NCBI RefSeq assembly: GCF_020509005.1
Contig: NC_063012.1
Coordinates: forward strand, 4,154,001 to 4,218,000
Length of the DNA stretch: 64,000 nucleotides
Source: Fulvia fulva
Taxonomy: Eukaryota; Ascomycota; Dothideomycetes; Mycosphaerellales; Mycosphaerellaceae
Direction of reading: 5' to 3'
Positions within the stretch are counted from its first letter, which is position 1; each line of letters starts with the position of its first letter. Both the position numbers and the translations under genes were made by a program. A model generated the notes under the pieces. That model saw nothing but the letters and a program-made list of their open reading frames with translations, made no database searches and was not told the origin of the DNA. Shown here piece by piece: positions 45,373-55,814 of this stretch.

Positions 45373-47311
45373 TACCCAAGAGAACTCAATGCGTCGCTGC
45401 AAGGATGCGAGCTCACTGGCCAAGCGTGATCACCCCGAAGCGGCGAGACGCTCGCATACTTGCCACTCCCACGGACGGTCAAGCCGATTCGATGATCGTC
45501 CTCGCATCGCGAATGATTGCTCGAAGGCAACGAGTGCCATCAGACCGTAGAGCACGAACAGAATCCTACTGCGAGCAGACTGCAGGACTGTCCAAATCCA
45601 GGCTGAACGGGCGTGTCAGCAGCTGGACAGCTTGCATCCATCCACTACACGCTTCCAGATCTCGTGCTGCCGACTCGCAGAACCGCCTACGCGAACTCTG
45701 CTCGAACAGCCACCAAGTGCTTCCATGCATGATGAGACTCGCCAAGCTTCCTTGCCGCCGGACGTCTCCGCTCATCGTCGTCAAAAGTTGCTACCGTGCT
45801 ACGCAGGCTCACTGGTGCACTAAGGCAATGAATGTATCGAACAGGGAGATCAGCGTGAGACATCAGGACATCACTCATCAGGCTTGGACCGCCTTGCAAA
45901 CACTCGCCGTGTTTTCCGTGTTCGAACGGCGGCATGGCTGACGCGGCCGTCTTCACCCTACGGCCTGCGAAGATCGTTCCACACCACACTTGGCCAGGAC
46001 TGAAATATCCACTATGGTGCCTCGGTGTTGCGCATGCTGCTTTGTAGCAACAGCGCCCTGAGCGGCCCAAGTCTCAACGAGCGGCACGTCACCTTGACCT
46101 CTGGAAGACCATGCAATGACATCTCCGATCACAACAAGCTGGCAGTAAGTAAAGAAGCAGTCAACAAGCCTCGGCGAATGCGGCGCTACACAACCTGGAG
46201 AGAATCTTGTTGTCGCTCGATCGCACTAAAGTCCTCGGTGCTATGCTTGCGTGGCTTGACGCTGGGAGAAGCCGTCGCGTTATCTCTATTCGAGCGAACC
46301 TTGCTGATGACTGACTTCTGTAGAGCGCATTGTGCCTACTTTCTTTTACTTATCGTCGCATGCAGTAGCTGCAATACAGCGTCCAGCCAATGGAGCAATA
46401 CTGATTATTGAGCCTCGGAAAGAAGCCAGATCTGGTGGATCAACCATTCTAAACTCTCCCTCCGTGTGGGGAAACACCTTGACGATCTCCCCAGACGTCC
46501 TTCCTCTCCAAGATCTCCTACCACTTAGGCTCTCAACAACAGCTTGCCGACTCCAGGCCTCTTACTGGCGGCCTCGGCTTGCTATGTGTACATCGGCCAC
46601 CGAGCAAAAATGTGGGCGTGAGACGATAATGCGCACGCGTTCAATGTGGTTGCGACATATGCATGACCAAGTCTAGCATGAATGTAACTATCCTCGCGCC
46701 ATTGAAATCCTCATGATTGTCTGTCGGCTGTCAGCTGACGCAACAACGCAACAATACCGTGCATGGCCAGACACGAGGCGCTGTGAGGGAGGAGGTCGTG
46801 GCAGATAAGGTACCGCCACGTGCGTGACCATTCGAAGGTTAAGTCTCTGCTCTAGATCTCCAGTGGTGTGGCAAGTATGCTTATGCTTCGAGCCGCTTGG
46901 ATCAAGCTAAGCTAATGCTTATCCAGCCTGGTACATGCACTCCATCGAGGCATAGCTTTTACCAGTCCGAGTCCAGGTCACGCGAAAGCCGCTATCTCTT
47001 GCTAGATGTCATCCCCTACCACACCAAACAGCACTGGCGTTGCATACTCGTCCAGCCGTGGCTCAAGCCATGTTCGGCACTCCCCATGTCTCCCTACGCA
47101 ACCTCAAAGCATACCACTCGTGGCCCGTGCGACTAACGCTGCAGCCCGACAAGTCTACGGCAAGCTTTTCACGATCAATCACAGATCGTCAGCGCCTAGG
47201 CTCGAGGTAGGCTATGAGCCTTTATGTATATGAAGCCACCCCTTGTTCCAGCAATCTTTTGGTCCTCAACAACATCAACTCTTCCATTTCGCACCGCCAT
47301 CGTCAGCCACG
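45373..47311. other. Large intergenic region
   Basis: About 1.9 kb without a convincing gene. Short open frames occur on both strands (for example 190 codons at 45369-45941), but they look unlike proteins, overlap each other and show no domain. No tRNA, repeat or TE was recognised. The right end should hold the peroxidase promoter. Confidence 0.5.
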
Positions 47312-48723
47312 ATGTTCACAAAGACGGCTCTCGTTGCCCTAGTGGCTTCCCAGGCTTCGGCCTTCCCATTCGTTGCCGAGATGGTCGGCAGAGATCCAGC
47401 AGAGATGAAGAGGGCTGATCGACTGGTTGCCCGTATCCCTGGTGATGCTGCCAGCTGCCCTTTCAACCCAGATCACAAGGGCGCTGAGCCATACTCGGCC
47501 AAGTACCCATACTGTGGCGCCAAGAATGGCGCTCCAGGGTACCAGATTTGTGCCAACAACAAAGTGCCGGCTGATGGTATGAATGTCACGCCCAGTAGCA
47601 ATACGTTTGAATGCTGATTTCTCTGCAGACGACACGGCCCACAGATTCATTGCACCAGGCCCAAACGACATTCGTGGTCCATGCCCCGGCTTAAACACGG
47701 CTGCCAACCACGGGTTTCTCTCTCGTGACGGCATTGTCACCTTCGCTGAACTCACCGACACCCAGCAGAACGTCTACGGTGTAGGCTACGACCTCGCAGT
47801 CCTGCTTGCCGTCCTCGGTGTCGGCCTTGACGGTGACCCGATCACCACCAAGCTCTCCCTCGGCTGCGATGCCACCTCCAGGACTGCTACTCCTGGCCTT
47901 GGACCAGAGCTTGGTCTCGACGGCCACAACAAGTTCGAGGGTGACACTTCCCTTACCCGCAACGACTACTTCACTGCTGGCGGAGACAACTACAAGTTCA
48001 ACAACACCCTCTACACCGACATGATCAACAACTACTGCAAGGATCAATGTAACCGCGATCACGTTGCCCTCTACCGCAAGGCGCGATACGACTGGTCCGT
48101 TCAGCACAACGGCAACTTCTACTTCGGTCCAAAGTCCGTGCTCCTCTTCGGCGCATCTTCTTTCCTTTACGAACTCTTCCCATCTTTCGGCGAGTTCGGC
48201 ACGGCCAACCCAACCACCATGTCCTATTTCTTCCAGAAGGTGAGTGAGATCGGATACAGAAGCGTGGTTGGGACCTCTGAGATACCTTCAGAAAGCTCAT
48301 GGCTTCGACCCCCGTATTCTGAGATAGTCATGCTAACATACCTTACCTTTTCAGGAGCAACTCCCGCCCAACTGGTTCTCCCGTGTCGACCCTTACAGCA
48401 TCCCCCTCGTTGCTGCCGAGATTTTCGCTCAGTACCAGCTGCACCCAGTCGCTTTTGGTGGTAACACTGGCGCGCCAAACACCTTTGTTGGCATTGGCGA
48501 GCTTGGCCCAAGCATTAGCAACAGCTCGTTGAACGGTAACGCTGCTGGCGTTGTTTGCTTGTTGTACCAGATTGCTACCGAGAACACTCCTTCGGCTATC
48601 GGTGGTGGTGGCACGCTCAGCAGCCAGAGTGCCCAATGGGCTGCTAAGATGCTTAACCCAATTTTCGGTGGCAATGGTACTGCTGCACAGTTTGGATGCC
48701 CGCTCAACTACAACAATGCATAG
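47312..48723 (+). CDS. Secreted heme-thiolate peroxidase (chloroperoxidase/unspecific peroxygenase family)
   Basis: Three exons, 47312-47576, 47629-48239 and 48355-48723, join in frame to 414 aa. Introns are 52 bp (GTATGA..GCAG) and 115 bp (GTGAGT..TCAG, with a GCTAAC branch site). Residues 1-17 (MFTKTALVALVASQASA) are a signal peptide. The proximal heme-ligand motif is RGPCPGLNTAANHG with Cys107. The distal-side acidic motif is FEGDTSLTRND (Glu192-Asp194). Several N-glycosylation sites (NNT, NSS, NGT) fit secretion. Enzymes of this family use hydrogen peroxide to halogenate or oxygenate organic substrates; the actual substrate is unknown. The frame continues past the first splice site only a few codons before a stop, which supports the intron. 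Confidence 0.92.
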
Positions 48724-48915
48724 ATGAGGTATCATGGAAGGACGAACGAGGGGACGATTGATGTGACATAGGACAGCATGAAATACAAGACGTGATGATG
48801 CATAAAGCCTTTTGATACATCCCAATCATTTCAGGTTCTGACTTTACTCACGCCACGACAGCGTCAGTGCCGCTACATTCAGCTTCGCAGAGACTGTATG
48901 CAATATCACCAAACC
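48724..48915. other. Peroxidase 3' flank
   Basis: Short intergenic stretch; nothing recognisable. Confidence 0.4.
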
Positions 48916-49188
48916 CTACGTGCTCCCTCGCAGCTCTAGTATAAGCACACCCAACTCACCCTTCGCCGTACACAAAACAGCCCACATCCTACCCCTATCC
49001 TTCCACTCCGTCTCTAGCCATCTCAACGGGTCTTGTCCAGAAATCCCCATACGTAGGCTACACTTCGTGTCCCAGAACTTATTCACTGCGTCTACAACAG
49101 TATCGCTGATCCCATGTCCCAGACAAGCGAGATGCCAACGCCCGGTCCTCTCTTTAGGTGTTGCTGTCCAGATGGCGGGACAGAGCAT
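48916..49188 (-). CDS. Possible small protein or 3' exon, unknown
   Basis: A 90-codon frame from the ATG at 49188 to the stop at 48916 reads plausibly as protein, with GRWHLACLGHG and VDAVNKFWDTKC blocks and several Trp. The same frame stays open upstream, without another ATG, past 49326 and into the 3' end of the gluconokinase gene in a different frame. It could be the tail of a gene whose 5' exon I could not find, a relic, or chance. No domain was recognised. Confidence 0.3.
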   Translation of the reverse strand: MLCPAIWTATPKERTGRWHLACLGHGISDTVVDAVNKFWDTKCSLRMGISGQDPLRWLETEWKDRGRMWAVLCTAKGELGVLILELRGST

Positions 49189-49396
49189 GTCGATCTCGTG
49201 GACGTAGGTGCCGTGGCGGAAGAGGATAAGGTAGTGGAGGGCTGTCTCGCAAAGGTTGAGAGTTGCTTCGAGCGATGGGAAGTGGAGATGGAGACTTATT
49301 GACGTCGACACTTGCCATGATAGCAAGTCATCCCCAAAATAGTATATCCTGCCTTGACTCCCGCTAAACTCAGCTCCTTGAAACCACGACCTATGC

Positions 49397-50141
49397 TTAC
49401 ATATCCACCGACATAGTCTTCTCGTAGACCCCTCTAGCTAACTCCTGTACCTCCGCGCTCGTTCCACTCGCATCCACGGCGAGAACATCGTCTTCTTCCC
49501 CGGTAGGAGCCTCAAGACTCTCGAACTGGCTGTGGACCATATAGTCCTTCATGTAGTGGTTCTGTCTCGCCCTCACCCGATCCATCAGCGCTGCCTCACT
49601 AGCTCGCAAGAACATGAAGTGCACGCGGATCTCAGGATGGTGGTAGGTGGCCACGCGCATGACATCTCGATATTTGCGCTTGAGGGCGGAGCAGGTGACG
49701 ATGACGCCGGGAGTACCAGGCTGTGAGAGGTTCTTCAGAGCTTCTTCGCGGAGTGTCACGAGCCAGTCCCAGCGGTCTGCATCTGTCAGGGGTTGGCCTG
49801 TGGCCATCTTTTGGACATTGGCTGGGGTATGGAACTGATAACTCGGATTAGCTCAAGTCTGCTCACATGTGATGTTGCGCTTCACTCACAGTATCGCCTT
49901 CCAGGTATGGTAGGTCTTGAGTCTGGTGGAGGTACTCGGCGACTGATGTCTTTCCGCAGCCGGCTGGCCCTGTTATGACCCAGATGTGCTTGTGCCTGGG
50001 CGGAACTGTGCTGGAGGTTGAACTGGCATTGGTAGAGTTTGTCGTCATCTTGGTCAGGTCGCTCGATGGTTCCGACGGAGGTGTTGGCGGGAACTGTTGT
50101 TCATGGAGAAAGTTGTTGATAGGTTCTCGTGACTGCTGCAT
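49397..50141 (-). CDS. Gluconokinase
   Basis: Phosphorylates D-gluconate to 6-phosphogluconate with ATP, feeding the pentose phosphate pathway. Two exons (50141-49890 and 49834-49397) flank a 55-bp intron (GTGAGT..TCAG). Spliced, they give 229 aa. The Walker A motif is ITGPAGCGKT. The join restores LEGDT-FHTPANVQKMATG, the family's hallmark, followed by PLTDADRWDWL. A further conserved block is VTCSALKRKYRDV. The N-terminal about 30 residues are Ser/Thr/Pro-rich and not conserved in the family. A second ATG at 50048 would give 198 aa, closer to the usual length, so the start is uncertain. Confidence 0.92.
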
Positions 50142-51025
50142 GATGGTGTGCTGGTGATGCCGCAATGAAGTATGGTCGGGCCTGTCTTTCTTCTCCTTTC
50201 TTCACAGTGTGGCGAACAGACAAAGCCAATTGGGTGAGATGCAGATATGCTTTCCTCGGATTATTCCTCAGTGTGTCAGGTACGTAGCACAGAGGGAGGC
50301 ACGGGTTACAAAAGCGATGTGAGAGTGTGGCAGCCGACGGCCTTCGAAGTGGTGCTGCGCGGGCCATGAGCCCTTTTTAATATCGGAACGTGCTACTGAG
50401 ACTGCCGGCCACGGCCACGCGAGCATCCAGGATCACTGAACCGATCCTCCATGGAAAGAACGAACGGCTTCTCCTAGCAACCTCCAAGCGAACGAAGAGA
50501 CGGTAAGAAAGTGGCCTGGAGAAAGTTGGGGGTGCAGGTACGTTCATGCGGCAATTGATGGGTGGGCACTAACTTCTCGGCTGACATCTTCTAAAGGGCA
50601 CCCGGACTAGCCCGATATGACTTCCCTTGCGTGGCCAGCGGGCCTGATACTGACGTAGTCTGACTGCTACTTAGCTGTCACGTACTCTGCCGCTACCCAT
50701 TGACTATTTATGGGTGGCCTCAAACACCGACATTCACTGCTCGGCATCGTCAGGAAGGCAATTCTTTCCGGAAGGATATTTATCCGCCGAGATACCGTGT
50801 CTGCACAAATTGTGCTCTTTCATGCTTCAACATTCACGCTCAACATACATGACTATAGATCTCATGCTACATACGTACCCTCAACAGAACGCCTCCCAAT
50901 GCAAGTTCATCACGACATCGCTGGAGAACATCACCCAGCCTTGATCCAGTAATGGGTCAACAAGAACGGCCCGATCTTTGTACACTTTTGTAGCCATAAC
51001 GCCAGCATCCCACACCGGCCAATGC
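50142..51025. other. Intergenic region between gluconokinase and P5C dehydrogenase
   Basis: About 880 bp: gluconokinase promoter on the left and P5C dehydrogenase 3' flank on the right. Short open frames (for example 50710-50952) show no domain. No repeat or RNA gene was seen. Confidence 0.45.
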
Positions 51026-52828
51026 TTAGATCTTGTTGGAAGGGTACTCGACCTCATCTAGAGTCCTGAACTCCTCCTTGAGAGCACGCATAGATACGAA
51101 TCTCGAGAGCAGAGTTGCCGAGCCTGCCTTGTCGTTGGTGCCAGATGCACGGGCACCACCAAATGGCTGCTGGCCGACGACAGCACCAGTGGACTTGCAG
51201 TTGAGGTAGAAGTTGCCGGCAGCGTTGCGAAGAGCGTTCTCAGCGAAGACCAATGCCTCTCTGTCCTTGGAGAAGACGGCGCCGGTAAGCGCGTAATCTG
51301 AGGAAGAGTCGATTGTTTTGCAGATCTCTGCGAAAGCATCAGGCTTGGAGTCATCGTACACGTAGACTGTCAGAATCGGTCCGAAGAACTCCGTCTTGAA
51401 GTTTTTGTGTGTTGGAGTTTTAGATACGTAGATGGAAGGGTGGATGAAGAATCCTTCGCTGCCGTCGTACTTGCCTCCAACCAAGAGCTCGAGGTCGGAG
51501 TCGCTGTTGGACTCGTCGATGGCCCTGGAAAGCTTGTCGAACGACTGCTGGTGGATGACTGGACCAATGAAGTTATCCAAGTGCTCTGGCGAGCCAATCT
51601 TGAGCTTCTTGGTCTCCTCAGCAAGCAGAGGCTTGGCCTCGTCCCACATGCTCTTTGGGAAGTAAGCGCGTGAGGTTGCGGAACATTTCTGACCTTGGTA
51701 CTCGAACGCCCCACGGACAGTGTTGATCACGGCGTTGTTGACGTCTGCGGTTGGGTGAATGAGGTGGAAATTCTTGCCGCCAGTCTCTCCTACAATGCGT
51801 GGGTATCCGGTATATCTGCCCTCCGCAGTGCCCTGACCAATTTGGCCGTAGAGCTGACGGAACACGCCAGTCGATCCAGTGTAGTGAAGAGATGCAAACT
51901 CTTTGTGGTTCAAGACTGCTTTGGTGACTTCAACAGCGTCACCTGGTACGAATTGAATGACATTCGGCGGAAGGCCAGCCTCAAGGAGGATCTGGTAGAC
52001 TAGCCAGTTGGAAGCAATGGCAGCAGGCGAAGGTTTCCAGACCACAACGTTGCCCATCAAGGCTGGTGCCGCTGGAAGGTTGGCCGCGATGGCTGTGAAG
52101 TTGAACGGAGTAATGGCATAAACGAATCCCTCAAGCGGCCTGTATTCGACACGATTCCAAACACCAGGAGCATGGTGCACTGGCTGGTGAGAGTACACCT
52201 CCTCGGCGTACTTGACGTTGAATCGCAGGAAATCACATGTCTCTGCAGCAGAGTCGATTTCTGCCTGCCATGCGTTCTTGCCCTGACCAAGCATAGTCGC
52301 AGCCATGATATCGTATCTGTATTTGGTGCTGATCAAATCCGCAGCCTTCAAGAAGATTGCAGCCCTGTCCTGGAATGGCATTGCTTCCCACGAGCTTTTT
52401 GCTTTTAAGGCCGACTCGATCGACTTCTGCACATCTTGCGCCGATGCTCCCGACCACGAGGCAATCGATTGCTTGTGTGCATGTGGCATTGGTTGCCCCG
52501 AGATACTCGAGGTCTTGATCTCTTTCCCACCAACAACGATCGGTACATCCAGAGGTGCTTTCGACTTGAGGCTCTTCATGGCATCGGCGAGCTTCTGGCG
52601 GTCGACAGAGCCTTTCTCGTAGTGTTTCTATGCAGGTGTCAGCCAGCTGGAGCACTCATGGTGCTGTCGACCCTTGCATACGTTTGGCTCATTGTTGACT
52701 GTTGGAATCTTGAAGCTCGCAAGAGTCGCAAGTCCACTCTTCTGACCGATAGCATTCTTGACTGGCGACACTCTCAAGGTGCTCGCAAGCTGATGCTTGC
52801 AGGTCTGCATTGTCTTAGTAGTCGCCAT
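51026..52828 (-). CDS. PUT2: Delta-1-pyrroline-5-carboxylate dehydrogenase, mitochondrial
   Basis: Oxidises pyrroline-5-carboxylate (glutamate semialdehyde) to glutamate with NAD, the second step of proline catabolism, in the mitochondrial matrix. Exon 1 is 52828-52682 and exon 2 is 52627-51026, with a 54-bp intron (GTATGC..ATAG). The spliced protein is 582 aa, the usual fungal length. The N terminus (MATTKTMQTCKHQLASTLRV..) is basic and Ser/Thr-rich, fitting a transit peptide. Aldehyde dehydrogenase residues are present: Lys247 (WKPS), Glu330 (VGETGGKN) and the catalytic Cys364 (EYQGQKCSATSR). The conserved ITPFNFTAIAANLPAAPA block is diagnostic for this subfamily. No regulatory site was identified. 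Confidence 0.95.
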
Positions 52829-53334
52829 TGTTGAAGTGACTTGGTGTCGCAAGATGACCTTTCGCAGCAAGGACATTGACCTTAAAACAAACCATTCGAG
52901 CTCGCTCCTTGCTCGGCTACCAGCGGCCTTCGATAAGAGACGCGACCCTGGCATGGAGCTAGCAGTATACGGCATACTGCCTAACAATATGTGGCAGACA
53001 TCTGCGGCAGCTATTGATGCCTGAGGTGGCACAGATCAAGCAGATTCTCACCCGAACGCCTGTCACTTAGCAGTCAGGAGGTAGCTGAACACCGTGAGGC
53101 TGTCGCGTTCCTGCGGGGTGAAAATCGCGGTGAACGGTATCGGCGCTTCTCTTTCTTTGCAATTCACGCTTGTCTGCGGATGTGAAGACGTCTGCGAATT
53201 CGAGATCACACCGTCTTCGGTAGCGACTTTGCGTGGTCCGAGTATCTGAGACAGACAAGGTCTTCTCCAGAACGATCATGCGGCGGGGAAGGATTACCGA
53301 AGTGATAGCTTGAACGGAAGTTCATTCGATCAAA
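52829..53334. promoter_or_regulatory. Upstream region of P5C dehydrogenase
   Basis: About 500 bp between the P5C dehydrogenase start and the E2 stop codon. It should hold the P5C dehydrogenase promoter. No specific motif was assigned and no gene was seen. Confidence 0.4.
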
Positions 53335-54813
53335 CTACCGTAGATCGACCAGCATTGATGCTGGCTCCTCCAGAAGAGACTTGACTTTTTCTGCGCATCT
53401 TGCGCACTCAGCGCCGTCGACAACTCGATGATCAGCACTCCAGCTGAAGACGAGTTCTTCTCGCCGGATCAGGACCTCGTTCTCGTCGAACGCTGGAACT
53501 ATCCTGCTTCTGCCCACGCCGACGATCCCAACTTGTGGTTCTGAGATGACAGGAGAAACAACACCACCACCGACCGACCCGATATTCGAAACTGTGAACG
53601 TTGCCCCACTGAAGTCTCCGGGTGCAAGTTTGTTGCTGCGAGCAGCTTCTGATAGCTGTCGCATCTTCGCAGCGATCTCAACTATGCTCAAGTCCTGCAC
53701 GTTCTTGACCACAGGCACCAGAAGTCCGGAGGGCGAGTCGATCGCGATGCCGAAGTTGTGGCTACCTTTGTAGAGCAGCTCCGGCTTCTTAGGATCTTTG
53801 GTATTGAGAGATGCATTGAGAAGTGGATGTCGCAGGAAAGCCAAGCTCACAGCTTTCATGATGAACACGAGGTGCGTCAGCTTCTGCTCCGGTTTGGCGG
53901 TCTCGTTCAGTTTCTTGCGCAGCGCCGTCACTGCTGTCATGTCGGCGGCTGTGCTGTAGAGGAACTGTGGTATGTTCAAGGAGCGTGTCATTGCCTTGAA
54001 CATCTGGTTCTGTACTGGCGTCAAGGACACCTTACGGTCCTCCTTCGACCCTTGCATTGCAGTATGCCCTGGACTTGAGGAGGACTGCGACCGCTGAACT
54101 GCGCCAGAGACATGGCGTTGCACATCTTCCTTCATTACTCTGCCATCCTTGCCCGAGCCTTGTATATTCGTGATTTCGAGATTGTGCTCTTTGACCAGGT
54201 GCCGCACAGCAGGTGTAGCCAGTGATCCTTTGTCGTGTTTGCTGGGTCGTGGTGTATGTTGTTGTGATTCGTGCTGAGCAGCTTTTGGCGCAGTTGATGA
54301 CACTGGGGTGTGTGTCGCTCCAACGCCTTCTTGCTCGACCGCTTCGTGCTCTTCTGATGCCGCTCCATCCTGCTTCGGCTCTGGCTCTGTGTGCTCACTC
54401 TCTCGTTCTGCCTCTTCGCCAGTGCTTCCTAGCTTTGCCTCGTCCTCGGCACTGAGCTCGCTCTGGATGTCGATGTCTACTAGCGGCTTTCCCGTGATCG
54501 CCATGTCATCTGGGTCGTAGTACAGCTTCTTGATGACCCCGTCGAACGGGCTGGTGATCTCCACGCTGGCCTTGTCGGACTGCACCTCGCATAGCTTGTC
54601 GAATTGCTCGACGCGTGCACCTGGCTGCACAAACCATTGTATAAGCTGGCATTCGGTAATGCCCTCGCCGATATCAGCGAGCAGAAACGGTTTAACGACA
54701 TCTAGTCTATTAGACGCGTGGAATTGGCGGTAGAAGAGTGGTCTAGGAAGTCCGGCTGGACGATGTTGCTGCGAACGGAGCACGCGAATGAAGGACGATC
54801 TAAAAGAGCTCAT
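53335..54813 (-). CDS. DBT: Branched-chain 2-oxoacid dehydrogenase E2 (dihydrolipoyl transacylase), mitochondrial
   Basis: The core acyltransferase of the mitochondrial complex that breaks down the 2-oxoacids of Leu, Ile and Val. A single exon encodes 492 aa. Residues 1-35 are basic and Ser/Arg-rich, fitting a transit peptide. The lipoyl domain is at about 40-118 with Lys81 in SDKASVEITSPFDG. A charged, Gln-rich linker follows. The peripheral subunit-binding domain is at about 199-236 (LATPAVRHLVKEHNLEI..GKDGRVMKEDV). The catalytic domain covers about 262-492 and ends with SADHRVVDGAECARC (His462, Asp466). FLLADIGEGITECQL at the lipoyl N terminus is typical of the branched-chain E2 rather than pyruvate or 2-oxoglutarate E2. 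It starts at the ATG at 54813. Confidence 0.94.
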   Translation of the reverse strand: MSSFRSSFIRVLRSQQHRPAGLPRPLFYRQFHASNRLDVVKPFLLADIGEGITECQLIQWFVQPGARVEQFDKLCEVQSDKASVEITSPFDGVIKKLYYDPDDMAITGKPLVDIDIQSELSAEDEAKLGSTGEEAERESEHTEPEPKQDGAASEEHEAVEQEGVGATHTPVSSTAPKAAQHESQQHTPRPSKHDKGSLATPAVRHLVKEHNLEITNIQGSGKDGRVMKEDVQRHVSGAVQRSQSSSSPGHTAMQGSKEDRKVSLTPVQNQMFKAMTRSLNIPQFLYSTAADMTAVTALRKKLNETAKPEQKLTHLVFIMKAVSLAFLRHPLLNASLNTKDPKKPELLYKGSHNFGIAIDSPSGLLVPVVKNVQDLSIVEIAAKMRQLSEAARSNKLAPGDFSGATFTVSNIGSVGGGVVSPVISEPQVGIVGVGRSRIVPAFDENEVLIRREELVFSWSADHRVVDGAECARCAEKVKSLLEEPASMLVDLR

Positions 54814-55298
54814 ACTGGCAGTGCGAATGATGGCAAGGCCTGGAAGGTAGTGAAAGGACTTTACTACGGCACATCACGTTTTGCTTGAGGACTCGCAAAG
54901 TATATGGTAATACGGTAGAGGAGGGAAGCAAGGCAAGGCCGCGGGTACGCGATGGGATTCGGCTTAAGGGACCCTCTCTCCTGCGCTCGAATAGGCATCG
55001 GGTAAGAACGACGTCGTCACATGATCTGAAGAAATGTCAAATGGAGTGCAAGAGACTGGTCAATATGATCATCTTCCAGCACAAATGCTTAATCGATCTT
55101 CAGCTTTCTTCACGACCAAGAAGCATGAGTGTCAACGCTGAAGATCGCTGACCGGACTTCCATCAACCCCACACCACTCCATACTCCGTGTTCGGACTTT
55201 TCCAATGACCCCACGCAAAGCATGTGGAACAAATGTTTGAAGCCTATTGTCATTCCCTGTATAGCTGCGCTCCGCCAGCGCTGTGGCTGAGGTACCGT
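54814..55298. other. Intergenic region upstream of E2 gene
   Basis: About 485 bp; E2 promoter expected near 54814-55000. One short open frame (54885-55151) is not protein-like. Nothing else was recognised. Confidence 0.4.
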
Positions 55299-55500
55299 TT
55301 ACTGGATGGTCTAGCCTTTTGGGTCAGCTAGCGATGGACGCGGAAATGAAGGATAGACTCACGCAGGGCAGAATGCAGCACTGGCAATCATCACCACACC
55401 AGCATGGCAGCTTGACCGGCGGCTTCACCGCACTTTTACTTTTGCTCATACTCGCGTTCGATCCAGCGCTCGTCGCAGAAGAAGTCGTTGATGGAGGCAT
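55299..55500 (-). CDS. Candidate tiny cysteine-rich protein, metallothionein-like Cys cluster
   Basis: From the ATG at 55500 a Ser/Thr-rich N terminus leads into LPCWCGDDCQCCILPC, which has six Cys in 14 residues spaced CxCx3CxCCx3C. At the last Cys codon lies a consensus donor (GTGAGT). A 52-nt intron with GCTGAC 12 nt before a CTAG acceptor would leave exon 2 as ACC ATC CAG TAA, for 49 aa in total (exons 55500-55363 and 55310-55299). Unspliced, the frame runs 58 codons to 55324. The Cys pattern recalls small metal-binding proteins, but it is not a known metallothionein signature. It may be chance in an intergenic region. Confidence 0.35.
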
Positions 55501-55814
55501 CGTGGCGTGACGTCGGGCTTTTCTCCGCAGGATTCAGTTCAATTCAGCTGAGATGTTCGCGCAGGTCCAAGAACGTGTCCAAGAGTAAGAGGTGAGATGA
55601 GCTGTAGGATGCTAGGTAGATACTGGTCGCAGTGTTTCATGTCCAGCAGGAGTGGTTCAGTGTAGAAACAGAGGAAGAAGGTAGTCGTGTCGAAATGTTG
55701 GTCGTAGCTTCGCAGCGTCGACGTCACGCGCCACAAACGAGGCCAAGGACGGCACGTGTCGCGAGGCTATGCAGTATTCACATGGGATAGTCACAGCAAG
55801 CAACGACGTATATA
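55501..55814. other. Intergenic region left of the Tc1/mariner element
   Basis: About 310 bp; possible promoter of the small Cys-rich ORF, with a TGACGTC box (a CRE-like core) near 55508. No gene was seen. Confidence 0.35.

Noticed and set aside
45369..45941. 190-codon open frame as a gene
   Set aside because: Composition is unlike protein (Arg/Ser/Cys-rich shadow type), with no domain and several overlapping frames on both strands.
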